From the NCBI GenBank assembly GCA_025934645.1, contig JAICWY010000006.1, forward strand, positions 1-64,000: a DNA stretch of 64,000 nucleotides. Reading direction: 5' to 3'. Within the stretch, counting starts at the first letter, position 1. Every line of letters starts with the position of its first letter. The translations under genes and the position numbers were made by a program. Below are positions 44,266-52,508 of this stretch, piece by piece. The DNA comes from Vulcanimicrobiia bacterium (lineage in GTDB: Bacteria > Vulcanimicrobiota > Vulcanimicrobiia > Vulcanimicrobiales > Vulcanimicrobiaceae). The notes under the pieces were generated by a model. The model had not been told where the DNA came from and made no database searches. It was given only the letters and a program-made list of their open reading frames with translations.

Positions 44266-45451
44266 AGCGTAAAGCCTCAATGGGATCGAGCGCGGCGGCG
44301 CGGTATGCGGGATAGGTGCCGAATGCGAGCGTAATAACGGCGGCAAAGACCATGGCCAGCGTGACCGCCTGAGCCCACGGCAGGGGCACGATCACGCCGG
44401 AGATCTTGATGATGTAGTGCGAGTTCACGTACCAGCCGGCGAGCAGTCCCAGCGCTGCGCCCAGCGAGCATCCGAAAATGGCCAGCAGCGCCGCTTCGAA
44501 AAAGAACTGTACGAGAATCTGGCTCTTGCGCGCACCGATCGCTTTGCGGACGCCGATTTCGCGCGTGCGTTCGACGATCGAAACCAGCAGGATATTCATG
44601 ATGCCGATGCCGGCGACCACCAGCGAGATCGCACCGATTGCGCCGACCACAAGGCTGATGATGCCGAACGCTTTGTCCAGAAAGCCCGCGATGATGCGGC
44701 TGTCTATCGCGCGGTACGAGAATTTGTTGCCCGTAGCCGATTTCAAATAGTCCGTCACCTTTTTCTCGGTAGCGGTCATCTGCGAGGTGTCCTCGACGAG
44801 GACTTCCGTCTCGAAAAGTTTCGCGCCGTGCATCTGCTCGCGTTGGAAGACGCTGTACGGAATGAGAATGTCGGGCGAGAAATCGTAGTTCAGCGCGCCC
44901 GTCGGCGGCTGGTGCAGGACACCGACGATCGTGCAATGGTTCGAACTCACCCGGAGCGTTCGCCCGATGAGCGCTTCTCCGTCGGCCTGCAGCTTCGAGA
45001 CAGCGTTCGCCGAGAGCACGCACACCGGCGCGCGCGCGTCGACGTCGGCTTGCGAGACGGACCGGCCGAAATCGAGCGGTTGCGCGAGAAAGCGCGGATC
45101 GCCGCCCATCGGCGCAAGATTGAGCTTCGCCGTTTGACTGCCGGCACGCGCGATGACCGGAATTTGAGAATAGGGAATCGCTTGCGTCACGTTCGGCATG
45201 CGTCCGATGGCAGCGACGTTTTTTAGCGTGAAGAGCGCTTTTGCGTCGAAGCCTTTTTGCGTATCGGGAAAGATCACGAACGTATCCTGGCTGATGAAGC
45301 GCAAGGATCCGCTGAGCGCGCCCGCCGTGGCTTGCCCGAGCACTTGAATCGCGATGACCGCAGCTACGCCGACAACCAGTCCGAGCAGGGCGAGCAGCGT
45401 GCGCAGCCGGTTGACGAAGAGCACGCTCAGCGCTTCGCGCAGATAGTTCAT
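44258..45451 (-). CDS. MacB-type ABC permease (FtsX domain), second of pair
   Basis: 397 residues from the ATG at 45451, which overlaps the preceding stop (TGATG). One helix near residue 20 (LLALLGLVVGVAAVIAIQVL), a large periplasmic domain (residues about 50-260), then three helices in the FtsX/MacB C-terminal unit with VERTREIGVRKAIGARKSQILVQF. The closing VAAVITLAFGTYPAYRAAALDPIEALRYE is diagnostic. It lacks its own ATPase domain, unlike E. coli MacB, and pairs with its homologue at 45451-46662. Confidence 0.94.
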   Translation of the reverse strand: MNYLREALSVLFVNRLRTLLALLGLVVGVAAVIAIQVLGQATAGALSGSLRFISQDTFVIFPDTQKGFDAKALFTLKNVAAIGRMPNVTQAIPYSQIPVIARAGSQTAKLNLAPMGGDPRFLAQPLDFGRSVSQADVDARAPVCVLSANAVSKLQADGEALIGRTLRVSSNHCTIVGVLHQPPTGALNYDFSPDILIPYSVFQREQMHGAKLFETEVLVEDTSQMTATEKKVTDYLKSATGNKFSYRAIDSRIIAGFLDKAFGIISLVVGAIGAISLVVAGIGIMNILLVSIVERTREIGVRKAIGARKSQILVQFFFEAALLAIFGCSLGAALGLLAGWYVNSHYIIKISGVIVPLPWAQAVTLAMVFAAVITLAFGTYPAYRAAALDPIEALRYE

Positions 45452-46662
45452 CACGAGCGGAGCGCCTCCACCGGATCCATGCGGCTGGCCCGGATGGCCG
45501 GATACACGCCGAACGTGACGCCGACGACAATGGAGAATCCGAACCCGTAGATGAAGAGCTTCGCGTACGGTATCGCGAGCGCGCCGATCTTCGCGGCAAG
45601 CGCGCCGGACGCAATGTTGAGCGCCAGCAGACTGAGCGCGAATCCGCACGCGCCGCCGATCAGCGACATCAGCGCCGCTTCAGTGAGAAACTGCAGCACG
45701 ATGTCTCGCCGCGTCGCGCCGATGGATTTACGGATGCCGATCTCACGCGTGCGCTCGGTCACCGAGACCAGCATGATGTTCATGATGCCGACGCCCGCAA
45801 CGAACAACGAGATTGCGCCGATGGCGGTCAAGCCGGCCGCGACGATATCGACGGCCTTCTTGTAATTCTCCAGCATCTCGCGGTTACTGCGAACGGTGAA
45901 GACGGCGCGTTTGCCGTGCGCGCGGTGCAGCGCGTCGAGCGCAATCTGCTTTGCGGCGTCTTCATCCGATGGGCTGTCGAGCCACAGATAGATGCCGTCC
46001 ACCGATTGCGGCGCGAAGTTATGGAACGTGGTGAAAGGCAGCACGAAGAAGTAGGTTCCACCGAAGTAGTTCGACGCGGTGCCTTCGTCCGTATTCGCGA
46101 CGCCCACGATCGTGAAGCGCGTCCCGTGCACGTCGAGGTCTTGACCGACGGCTTGCTGATAGCCGCCGAAGAATTCGTACGCCAGATCGTGGTTCACAAT
46201 AGCGACGTTCGCTGCGGCCCGTTCGTCTTGCGGCGAGAGCGTGCGGCCTGCCAGGACTTTGAGTTTCTCGTCTCCGCCGTACCACGAGAAGCCGAGCGCC
46301 ACGACGTGTTTGGAATGATTGCGTACCGCGTAGCTGCGCGACGAGCCGAACGTCGGGAAGTAAAACGGCGTCACGCGCGGGGCGAGCGCGCCTTCCGCTT
46401 CCTTGACGATGGTGAAATCGCGGTAGCGCAGCTGCGCGATGGCGGGATTGGCCTGCTGCGGATCCGGTGCGATGGTCAGCGAGGGATTATCGCTGGAGTT
46501 TGCGTTCGCATTGATTGCTGCGGCTGCACCCGAGCTCAAACCGTACACGGAGAGTACCGCGGCCACGCCGATCAGCATGCCGAGCATTGTCAGAATCGTG
46601 CGCGCCTTGTTGCGCATAAGCGCTTCAAAGGCTTGCGCGACGTACTCGAGCAGGCGCGCCAT
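45451..46662 (-). CDS. MacB-type ABC permease (FtsX domain), first of pair
   Basis: 403 residues. RTILTMLGMLIGVAAVLSVYGLSSGAAAAI at the N-terminus, a periplasmic domain with many Ser/Tyr/Phe, then the VTERTREIGIRKSIGATRRDIVLQF motif and the final VFGVTFGVYPAIRASRMDPVEALRS-type end. Two non-identical permeases suggest a heterodimer. It follows the adaptor gene by four bases and overlaps the second permease. Confidence 0.94.
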   Translation of the reverse strand: MARLLEYVAQAFEALMRNKARTILTMLGMLIGVAAVLSVYGLSSGAAAAINANANSSDNPSLTIAPDPQQANPAIAQLRYRDFTIVKEAEGALAPRVTPFYFPTFGSSRSYAVRNHSKHVVALGFSWYGGDEKLKVLAGRTLSPQDERAAANVAIVNHDLAYEFFGGYQQAVGQDLDVHGTRFTIVGVANTDEGTASNYFGGTYFFVLPFTTFHNFAPQSVDGIYLWLDSPSDEDAAKQIALDALHRAHGKRAVFTVRSNREMLENYKKAVDIVAAGLTAIGAISLFVAGVGIMNIMLVSVTERTREIGIRKSIGATRRDIVLQFLTEAALMSLIGGACGFALSLLALNIASGALAAKIGALAIPYAKLFIYGFGFSIVVGVTFGVYPAIRASRMDPVEALRS

Positions 46663-46666
46663 GGCG

Positions 46667-47962
46667 TTAGCCGGCGGGTGAAGCGGACGGCGCCGGTGAG
46701 GCGGGCGACACAGCCGCGCCGTCTTTGAGCAGCGGATCCTTGCCGGTTACGATGCGATCGCCGGGCAGCAGACCGGAGAGTACGATCGTTTGCGTGTCGT
46801 TCGAATCACCCGTGCGGATAGCGGTTTTGCGCGCTTTTCCCTTCTCGAGCACGTAAACGAACGGCTTACCGCCCTCGCGCAGAATCGCCGCGCTGGGAAC
46901 GGCAAGCACGTTGCGCAGGTTCGCCGTGAGAATATCGACGTCCACGCTCATGCCGTCGCGCAAAAAAGCGGGTGATGAATTCAGGACGATCGTGGTGAGC
47001 ACTTGGCGAGCGGTGCTGCTCGCATCGGTCGAACGGATGGCGATAGGCGAAACGGAAGTCACCCGGCCGGTCAGCGTTTTTCCGGGGAAATCTTCGCTGG
47101 TGACCTGCGCCTCTTGTCCGGGATGCACGTTAATGACGTCCTGCTCGTCGACTTGCGCTTTTACGGTGAAGTTGCCGCGCTCGGCAATGGAAAAGAGTGC
47201 CTGACCTTGCGTCACCGCATCTCCGGCGCGAAGCGGCGTGAGCGGATCCCCGGGTTGCGTCGCGACGCTTTGAATTACGCCCGTAAACGGTGCGACGATC
47301 CGGCTGAAATCGAGCTGCTGCTGGTTGGAAGCATTGAGAATGGCCATCTTGCGCGCGTTGGCTTCGGCGGCTTGCACGCTGTTCTGACCGTATCCGGTGA
47401 CGGCGCCGAGGCGCAACTGCCGCACGGCCTGCGCGTACTGCACTTTCGCTTGGTCGAGCTTGGCCTTATCGGTGTCCAGCTGATTGCGCGGGATGGCCTT
47501 TTGCGCGTACAACGCGACGTCGGCCGCATAAACGCGCTGCGCCTCGTCCATATTCGACTTGGCGGTGTCCGCCGTCGCTTCATAGCCGACCCGCGCGTTC
47601 TGCGAGTCGATCTTTGCCGTTTCGATCTCCGCGACGGCTTGGCTGTAATCCGCCGCGGAGCTTGCCGCGCTGGATTCGAGCTGCACGTTGCGCACCGTCG
47701 CGAGCACTTGGCCGGCGGTCACGCTATCGCCAGGACGCGCGTACATCGCTTCCAGATTACCGGCCACCAGCGTGGGAACCGTTGCCGTGCGCGGATGCTG
47801 GACGACGCCGTTTTCCGGAAGCTTGGTTTGGAACGAGGTGCGTTTCACGACGTCCGTCGCAACGGAGATCCCGGCATCGCCGTGTTTGCCGCTCAGGGCG
47901 GCGACGGCGACCACTATCGCCAAAACAGCGGCGATAATCAAAAGATTGCGCGTGCGTTTCAT
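46667..47962 (-). CDS. Periplasmic adaptor (membrane-fusion protein, MacA-like)
   Basis: 431 residues from the ATG at 47962, overlapping the TolC-like stop by four bases (ATGA). One N-terminal helix (LLIIAAVLAIVVAVAAL), a split biotinyl-lipoyl domain (VAGNLEAMYARPGDSVTAGQVLATV and SRIVAPFTGVIQSVATQPGD), a helical hairpin of about 150 residues between them (residues 95-235), then beta-barrel and membrane-proximal domains (FTVKAQVDEQDVINVHPGQ). A Ser/Pro/Ala tail ends the protein. It links the permeases to the outer-membrane duct. Confidence 0.94.
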   Translation of the reverse strand: MKRTRNLLIIAAVLAIVVAVAALSGKHGDAGISVATDVVKRTSFQTKLPENGVVQHPRTATVPTLVAGNLEAMYARPGDSVTAGQVLATVRNVQLESSAASSAADYSQAVAEIETAKIDSQNARVGYEATADTAKSNMDEAQRVYAADVALYAQKAIPRNQLDTDKAKLDQAKVQYAQAVRQLRLGAVTGYGQNSVQAAEANARKMAILNASNQQQLDFSRIVAPFTGVIQSVATQPGDPLTPLRAGDAVTQGQALFSIAERGNFTVKAQVDEQDVINVHPGQEAQVTSEDFPGKTLTGRVTSVSPIAIRSTDASSTARQVLTTIVLNSSPAFLRDGMSVDVDILTANLRNVLAVPSAAILREGGKPFVYVLEKGKARKTAIRTGDSNDTQTIVLSGLLPGDRIVTGKDPLLKDGAAVSPASPAPSASPAG

Positions 47963-49338
47963 CGATGATTTCCCTGCAGATCCGCGACGGCTTGTTCGGG
48001 CGCGTAGGTGCCGAGCGCCGTGCGGAGTTTGACGATAGCGGTCGCGTACGCGACGCGCGCGTTGAATAAATCGGTTTGCGCCGAGAGTGCCTGCTGCTGA
48101 TTGGCGAGCACGTCGGTAAGACTCTTTAGGCCGTTTTGATATTGCAGCCGCGCGATGCGCGCGGCCTCGGTGCTGAAGCGCGTTTCCTCTTGCGCGGCTG
48201 CCACCTGACTGTGCGCGGTTTGCGCCGCGCGATAAGCTTGCCGCACGTCCAGCTCGACCTGCGTGCGCGCCGCTTGAAGCGCGGTTTGCGCGGAGGCGAT
48301 CTGTTCGTCCAAGTTCCGGTGATTCGCGCGCCGCGTGCCCCAGTCGACGAACGGCAACGCTATACTCGAGGTAACGCCGATGTTCCAAAAGCCGGCATTG
48401 CCGCGCGGCACGGGTCCGAAGCGGGCCTGTTCGGCCGCGAGCGTCGGCGAAAATTGATTGCCCAGCTGTGCGTACGTTTGAATCTGCGGAAGCAGATCGG
48501 TGTCGGCCGATCGCCGGTTGGTTTCGGCTACGTCGACCGCGGCTTGCGCCGACGCGACGTCCGGACGGTTTTGCTCCGCCACGGCGATGAGCGCGTCCAA
48601 GGAAGACGCCGGGATCTGCGGCTGCGCGATCTGCGCCGGCACTTCGAACGCGGTGTCGAGAGGCGCGCCAATCGTTTGCGCCAGCGTTTCGCGGGCACTT
48701 GCTGCGTCGGCTTTCGCTGAAACCAGCGCGTAGCGGCTCTTCTCTTGCGCCGCTTGCGCGCTCAGCACGTCGACGCCGGCCGCCACGCCGGCACGTTCTT
48801 TGGCCTTTGCGACGTTCACCAAGACGTTTTGGTAGGACAGATCGCTTTCGTCCAGGCGGGTCGCTTCATCTTTGGATGCAATCGTGAAATACGCGGACGT
48901 AACGTCGTTCGTAACTTGCTGGCGGAGGCGCCGCAGATCGTCCTGCGTTTGTTCGTACTGCTGCTTCGCGCCGAGCGAAAGATAGTGCGAGAGGCCGCCG
49001 TTAAACAGATACGAGGTGCCGAGCGATGCCGTGTTCTGCGAGAAGACGGATGCCTGCGAGGCGCCGATGACGGAGTACGTGCCGGCGTAATTCGCCGATT
49101 TCGACATCTGATTTTGCAGTTGTCCGAGCACGCCCGGCAGCGTTTGGGAATGCGAGCGCACATATTGCGAACGAGCCTGCGAGACGGCCGCGCTCTGCTT
49201 TGCGATAGCCGGACTGTGCGCGAGCGCGTACGTGACCGCATCCGAGAGCGTCATAGGAGCTGCGCCGGCGCATGCCGGCGCAGCGATGAAGCAGAGCAAT
49301 GCCGTCGCAGCCGCGACCCGCCAGCTGCGTTTGTGCAT
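47959..49338 (-). CDS. TolC-like outer-membrane efflux protein
   Basis: 459 residues with a signal peptide (RVAAATALLCFIAAPACAGA). Two repeats of long helices plus short strands: MTLSDAVTYALAHSPAI, RQQVTNDVTSAYFTIASKDEA, then RPDVASAQAAVDVAETNRR, ARTQVELDVRQAYRAAQTAHSQ and QYQNGLKSLTDVL. This is the OEP repeat pattern of TolC-type ducts. The start sits in a TAATG overlap with the membrane-protein gene ahead. It provides the outer-membrane exit for the MacAB-like pump. Confidence 0.94.
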   Translation of the reverse strand: MHKRSWRVAAATALLCFIAAPACAGAAPMTLSDAVTYALAHSPAIAKQSAAVSQARSQYVRSHSQTLPGVLGQLQNQMSKSANYAGTYSVIGASQASVFSQNTASLGTSYLFNGGLSHYLSLGAKQQYEQTQDDLRRLRQQVTNDVTSAYFTIASKDEATRLDESDLSYQNVLVNVAKAKERAGVAAGVDVLSAQAAQEKSRYALVSAKADAASARETLAQTIGAPLDTAFEVPAQIAQPQIPASSLDALIAVAEQNRPDVASAQAAVDVAETNRRSADTDLLPQIQTYAQLGNQFSPTLAAEQARFGPVPRGNAGFWNIGVTSSIALPFVDWGTRRANHRNLDEQIASAQTALQAARTQVELDVRQAYRAAQTAHSQVAAAQEETRFSTEAARIARLQYQNGLKSLTDVLANQQQALSAQTDLFNARVAYATAIVKLRTALGTYAPEQAVADLQGNHR

Positions 49339-50093
49339 TACGCCATCCCGAATTTTGCGCCCATCAATGCTGCCGCGGCGCCGACCGCGCCTCCGAGCAG
49401 CAGCACGATTGCCGCGAAGGTCCAGGCGATAGCGGGCGAGACTTTCCCCATGCGTTGCAGCATCGTGGAGTTCAAAAATGCGCCCCAGAGCGTGAAGAGC
49501 GTGATGCCGGCAAGGAAACCACCGGCAACGGGCGCCGTGTGAGGCACCAGCATCGCAAGACCCGGAACCGCGCGCGCCAGGTCGCCCTGCGAACCGAACG
49601 AATCCGCGCCCCGCAGCATCGTGATGATGCCCGTCACGAGCAGCGAAAGCCCGATCGTCGGGACGGCGATATTCATCGAGCCGGCCCAGATCGTTTTAAA
49701 GGTGGCTCGCCCTTTGCCGACGGCGTTGCCGATCTGCATGAACAGCGTGTTCAACAAGACCGCGATGAACAGCACCACGATCGGCATGACGTAGCTGAAC
49801 AGTGAAGGCTTGCCTGCGCGGTCGATCAGCTTTTGCTTCTGCTCGGCGCTTTGCGTGGCGAAATACGGATTGTTTTGCACCATGCGCTGCGTCGTCGCGA
49901 CGGCCGTGTGCCGGGCGGCGGGAGCTTCGATGTAGGTGCCCACGAGCATGAGGACGATGGCGATGAGCAGCGCCCAGCCCCACGTCGGCGCGACCGCGAG
50001 CGTGTCGAACGCTTCGTTCGGCGCGGCGATGGTATTGACGGCAGTCGAAATACCGTTTGCTTTATCGAAAGCAACGGGAGCGGAAACACCCAT
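49338..50093 (-). CDS. Yip1-domain-like integral membrane protein
   Basis: 251 residues from the ATG at 50093 (AAAGGGG upstream). Five hydrophobic segments are visible (WGWALLIAIVLMLVGTYI, YVMPIVVLFIAVLLNTLFM, VPTIGLSLLVTGIITML, AGGFLAGITLFTLWGAF, WTFAAIVLLLGGAVGAAAAL). The layout resembles bacterial Yip1-like proteins. It heads the operon that encodes a MacAB-TolC-like exporter; its role in export is unknown. The last codon overlaps the start of the TolC-like gene, showing tight coupling. Confidence 0.72.
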   Translation of the reverse strand: MGVSAPVAFDKANGISTAVNTIAAPNEAFDTLAVAPTWGWALLIAIVLMLVGTYIEAPAARHTAVATTQRMVQNNPYFATQSAEQKQKLIDRAGKPSLFSYVMPIVVLFIAVLLNTLFMQIGNAVGKGRATFKTIWAGSMNIAVPTIGLSLLVTGIITMLRGADSFGSQGDLARAVPGLAMLVPHTAPVAGGFLAGITLFTLWGAFLNSTMLQRMGKVSPAIAWTFAAIVLLLGGAVGAAAALMGAKFGMA

Positions 50094-50191
50094 AAGGCCC
50101 CTTTCTTTAGAACAAAGAAAAACGGGAACGTGCCGGCGGGTAATACTCCGCCGTTGCGACATTTGTTTCACGCATCGCGGGTTGCGCGCCT

Positions 50192-50458
50192 TTACGGCGT
50201 GCGCAGCATTTCGTCGATGGGGATGCGCCGGAGCACTGCTTTGCGCGCGCGTTCCAGGCGTTCTTCGCGCAGCTCCAGCAGTTTGAGTTGCAGGATCGTC
50301 CTGGCGCGCCGCAGCGCCCGGCGCGAGTAGAGGTCGAGCTTTGCGGCCGGCGGTGTCGCCGCGGGGCGATCCGGTGCCGGCCGCTTCGCGGCAGCGCCGG
50401 CGGTGCAAACGATCAGGGCCAAGGTCAGGGCCATGGCTGCGGGGTAACGGAGAGTCAT
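50192..50458 (-). CDS. Small exported basic protein, unknown
   Basis: 88 residues with a clear signal peptide (PAAMALTLALIVCTAGAAA). The mature part has an Arg/Pro/Ala linker, then a highly charged helix (RRALRRARTILQLKLLELREERLERARK). GGAGGGG lies just before the ATG. I do not recognise it. It is divergent from the RNase J gene, whose ATG is at 50494. Confidence 0.55.
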   Translation of the reverse strand: MTLRYPAAMALTLALIVCTAGAAAKRPAPDRPAATPPAAKLDLYSRRALRRARTILQLKLLELREERLERARKAVLRRIPIDEMLRTP

Positions 50459-50493
50459 GCCCCTCCATCACGACCGGACCCCTGGCTGCCAAG

Positions 50494-52191
50494 ATGCTTA
50501 GATCGAATTCACTCGTCGTTCCCGCCCCGCCGCAAGAGCCGTACCTCCGCGTAATTCCGCTGGGCGGCTGCGGTGAGATCGGCCGCAACATGACGCTGAT
50601 CGAGACGAACGACGACATGGTCGCGGTGGACTGCGGCTTGATGTTCCCCGACGAAGAGATGTACGGCGTCGACATCGTCATCAACGATTTTACGTACGTG
50701 CGCGAGCGCCGCGAGAAGTTTCGCGCGATCTTCGTGACGCACGGGCACGAAGACCACATCGGCGGTATTCCGTACCTGCTGCGCGAGTTCAACGTTCCCG
50801 TGGTCGGCACGCCGCTGACGAACGCGCTCATCAAAGCGAAGTCGCGGGATCATAAGATGATGGGCGAGGCCCAGTTCGTGACGGTGCAACCGGGCGACCG
50901 CGCGCGGTACGGCGCGATCGAAGCCGAATTCGTGCACATCAATCATTCGGTCGCGGGCGCGTGCGCGCTGGCGATCCGCACCCCCGTGGGCACGATCTTT
51001 CACACGGGCGATTTTAAGTTCGATCAAACCCCGATCGACAACAAGCCCGCCGATTTTGCGGCGATCGCGAAGATCGGTGACGAGGGCGTGCTTTGCATGC
51101 TTTCCGACAGCACGAACGCCGAGCGGCCGGGCCACACGCTCTCGGAGCGCATCGTGGGCGAAGCGTTCACGAACGTTTTTTCCAAAGCGAAGGGCCGCAT
51201 CGTCGTCGCTTCGTTCGCCTCGAACGTCCCGCGCATTCAGCAGGTCATCGACCACGCCGTCACGTTCGATCGCAAGATCGCGTTCCTCGGGCGGTCGTTG
51301 CTCAACGTCGTGCACTTCGCCAAAGAGCTGGGATATCTGAACGTTCCGGGCGACCGCACGATCCGCATTGAAGAAGTCGACGATCATCCGCCCGAGAAAG
51401 TCGTCGTCATGACGACCGGCTCGCAAGGCGAGCCCATGAGCGCGCTCACGCGCATGTCGGTTCGCGATCATGCGAAGTTCAAGATCGTTCCTGGCGACAC
51501 GGTGGTCATCAGCGCAACGCCGATTCCGGGCAACGAGAAAGGCGTGTACAAAACGATCAACAACCTGTACCGCCTGGGCGCGACGGTGGTGCATGGAACG
51601 GACGGCCGTTCGCACGTTTCCGGTCACGCCTCGCAAGAAGAACTGCTGCTGATGCTCAATCTCGTGCGTCCGGAGTTCTTCGTGCCCGTGCACGGCGAGT
51701 ACCGCATGCTGGTCCAGCACGGCAAGCTCGCTACGCGTACCGGCGTAGATCCGCAAAACGTCTTCGTCGTCGAAAACGGCGACGTGATCGAGTTCACGCA
51801 CGAATACGGGGACAAGATCGGCAAGACGTACGGTGGACACGTGCTCGTGGACGGCTCGAGCGTCGGCGACGTCGGTGAAGCCGTGCTGCGCGACCGCCGT
51901 CTGCTTGCCGCCGACGGGTTCATGATGGTCGTCGTTACGATCGACAGCGAAGAGGCGCGCGTTATCGCCGGCCCGGATCTCATTTCGCGCGGCGTGTTTT
52001 ACGTTCCCGACGGCGACGGCGTCATGGACGAACTGCGCGCGCATTTAGTCACGCTTATTGAAGAAGTCTCCGTCGAGGGTATAAAAGACACCAACACAGT
52101 CAAAGAGCACATACGCAACGGCCTCGCAAAAGCGATTCATGCGCGCTATAAACGCCGTCCTGTCATCGTTCCCGTCGTTATGGAGGTATAG
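50494..52191 (+). CDS. rnj: Ribonuclease J
   Basis: 565 residues from ATG 50494; the frame is open further upstream but lacks homology and overlaps the divergent gene. Metallo-beta-lactamase core with VTHGHEDHIGG, HTGDFKFDQTP and a beta-CASP domain (SDSTNAERPGHTLSER, TTGSQGEPMSALTRM, PGDTVVISATPIPGNE, VHGEYRML). RNase J cuts RNA internally and from 5' ends and matures rRNA and mRNA; it replaces RNase E in many lineages. No ribosome site is visible before the ATG. Followed nine bases later by a small exported-protein gene. Confidence 0.95.
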   Translation: MLRSNSLVVPAPPQEPYLRVIPLGGCGEIGRNMTLIETNDDMVAVDCGLMFPDEEMYGVDIVINDFTYVRERREKFRAIFVTHGHEDHIGGIPYLLREFNVPVVGTPLTNALIKAKSRDHKMMGEAQFVTVQPGDRARYGAIEAEFVHINHSVAGACALAIRTPVGTIFHTGDFKFDQTPIDNKPADFAAIAKIGDEGVLCMLSDSTNAERPGHTLSERIVGEAFTNVFSKAKGRIVVASFASNVPRIQQVIDHAVTFDRKIAFLGRSLLNVVHFAKELGYLNVPGDRTIRIEEVDDHPPEKVVVMTTGSQGEPMSALTRMSVRDHAKFKIVPGDTVVISATPIPGNEKGVYKTINNLYRLGATVVHGTDGRSHVSGHASQEELLLMLNLVRPEFFVPVHGEYRMLVQHGKLATRTGVDPQNVFVVENGDVIEFTHEYGDKIGKTYGGHVLVDGSSVGDVGEAVLRDRRLLAADGFMMVVVTIDSEEARVIAGPDLISRGVFYVPDGDGVMDELRAHLVTLIEEVSVEGIKDTNTVKEHIRNGLAKAIHARYKRRPVIVPVVMEV

Positions 52192-52199
52192 GAGACCGC

Positions 52200-52508
52200 G
52201 TGAGTACCCGTAAGGCATTTCTGACTGCTGCCGCGTCGGGCGCATTGCTCGCCGCGGCACCCGCGCCGCCCCCACCGCCCGCGGCGACCGCAACGCCCTC
52301 GCCTCCGGCCGCAGCCAAAACCTCGCCTTTATCGCGCGCATTCGCAGAACGGATGCGTGCTTTCGATCCGGCGCTTACGGACGCGCAGATCGAAACGATC
52401 GCCGAAGGCATCGAAGACAATCTCAAAACCGGTTCGCGCGTTAATCCCAAAGGCAAAGCGCTCTCGAACTCCGATGAGCCGGCCACGATCTTCGAGGTCG
52501 AAGGATGA
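52200..52508 (+). CDS. Small exported protein coupled to the amidase
   Basis: 102 residues from a GTG at 52200 behind TAGGAG. The N-terminus, STRKAFLTAAASGALLAAAPAP, is a signal with one arginine and lysine rather than a full twin-arginine. A Pro/Ala linker follows and then a helical region (LSRAFAERMRAFDPALTDAQIETIAEGI) ending in an acidic segment (SNSDEPATIFEVEG). I do not recognise the family. It overlaps the amidase start by four bases (ATGA), so the two are made together. The short C-terminal acidic tail might contact the amidase; that is inference. Confidence 0.7.
   Translation: MSTRKAFLTAAASGALLAAAPAPPPPPAATATPSPPAAAKTSPLSRAFAERMRAFDPALTDAQIETIAEGIEDNLKTGSRVNPKGKALSNSDEPATIFEVEG

Noticed and set aside
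50509-52044. 511-codon frame antisense to RNase J
   Set aside because: Same reason: shadow of a well-conserved gene, no domain, no ribosome site.
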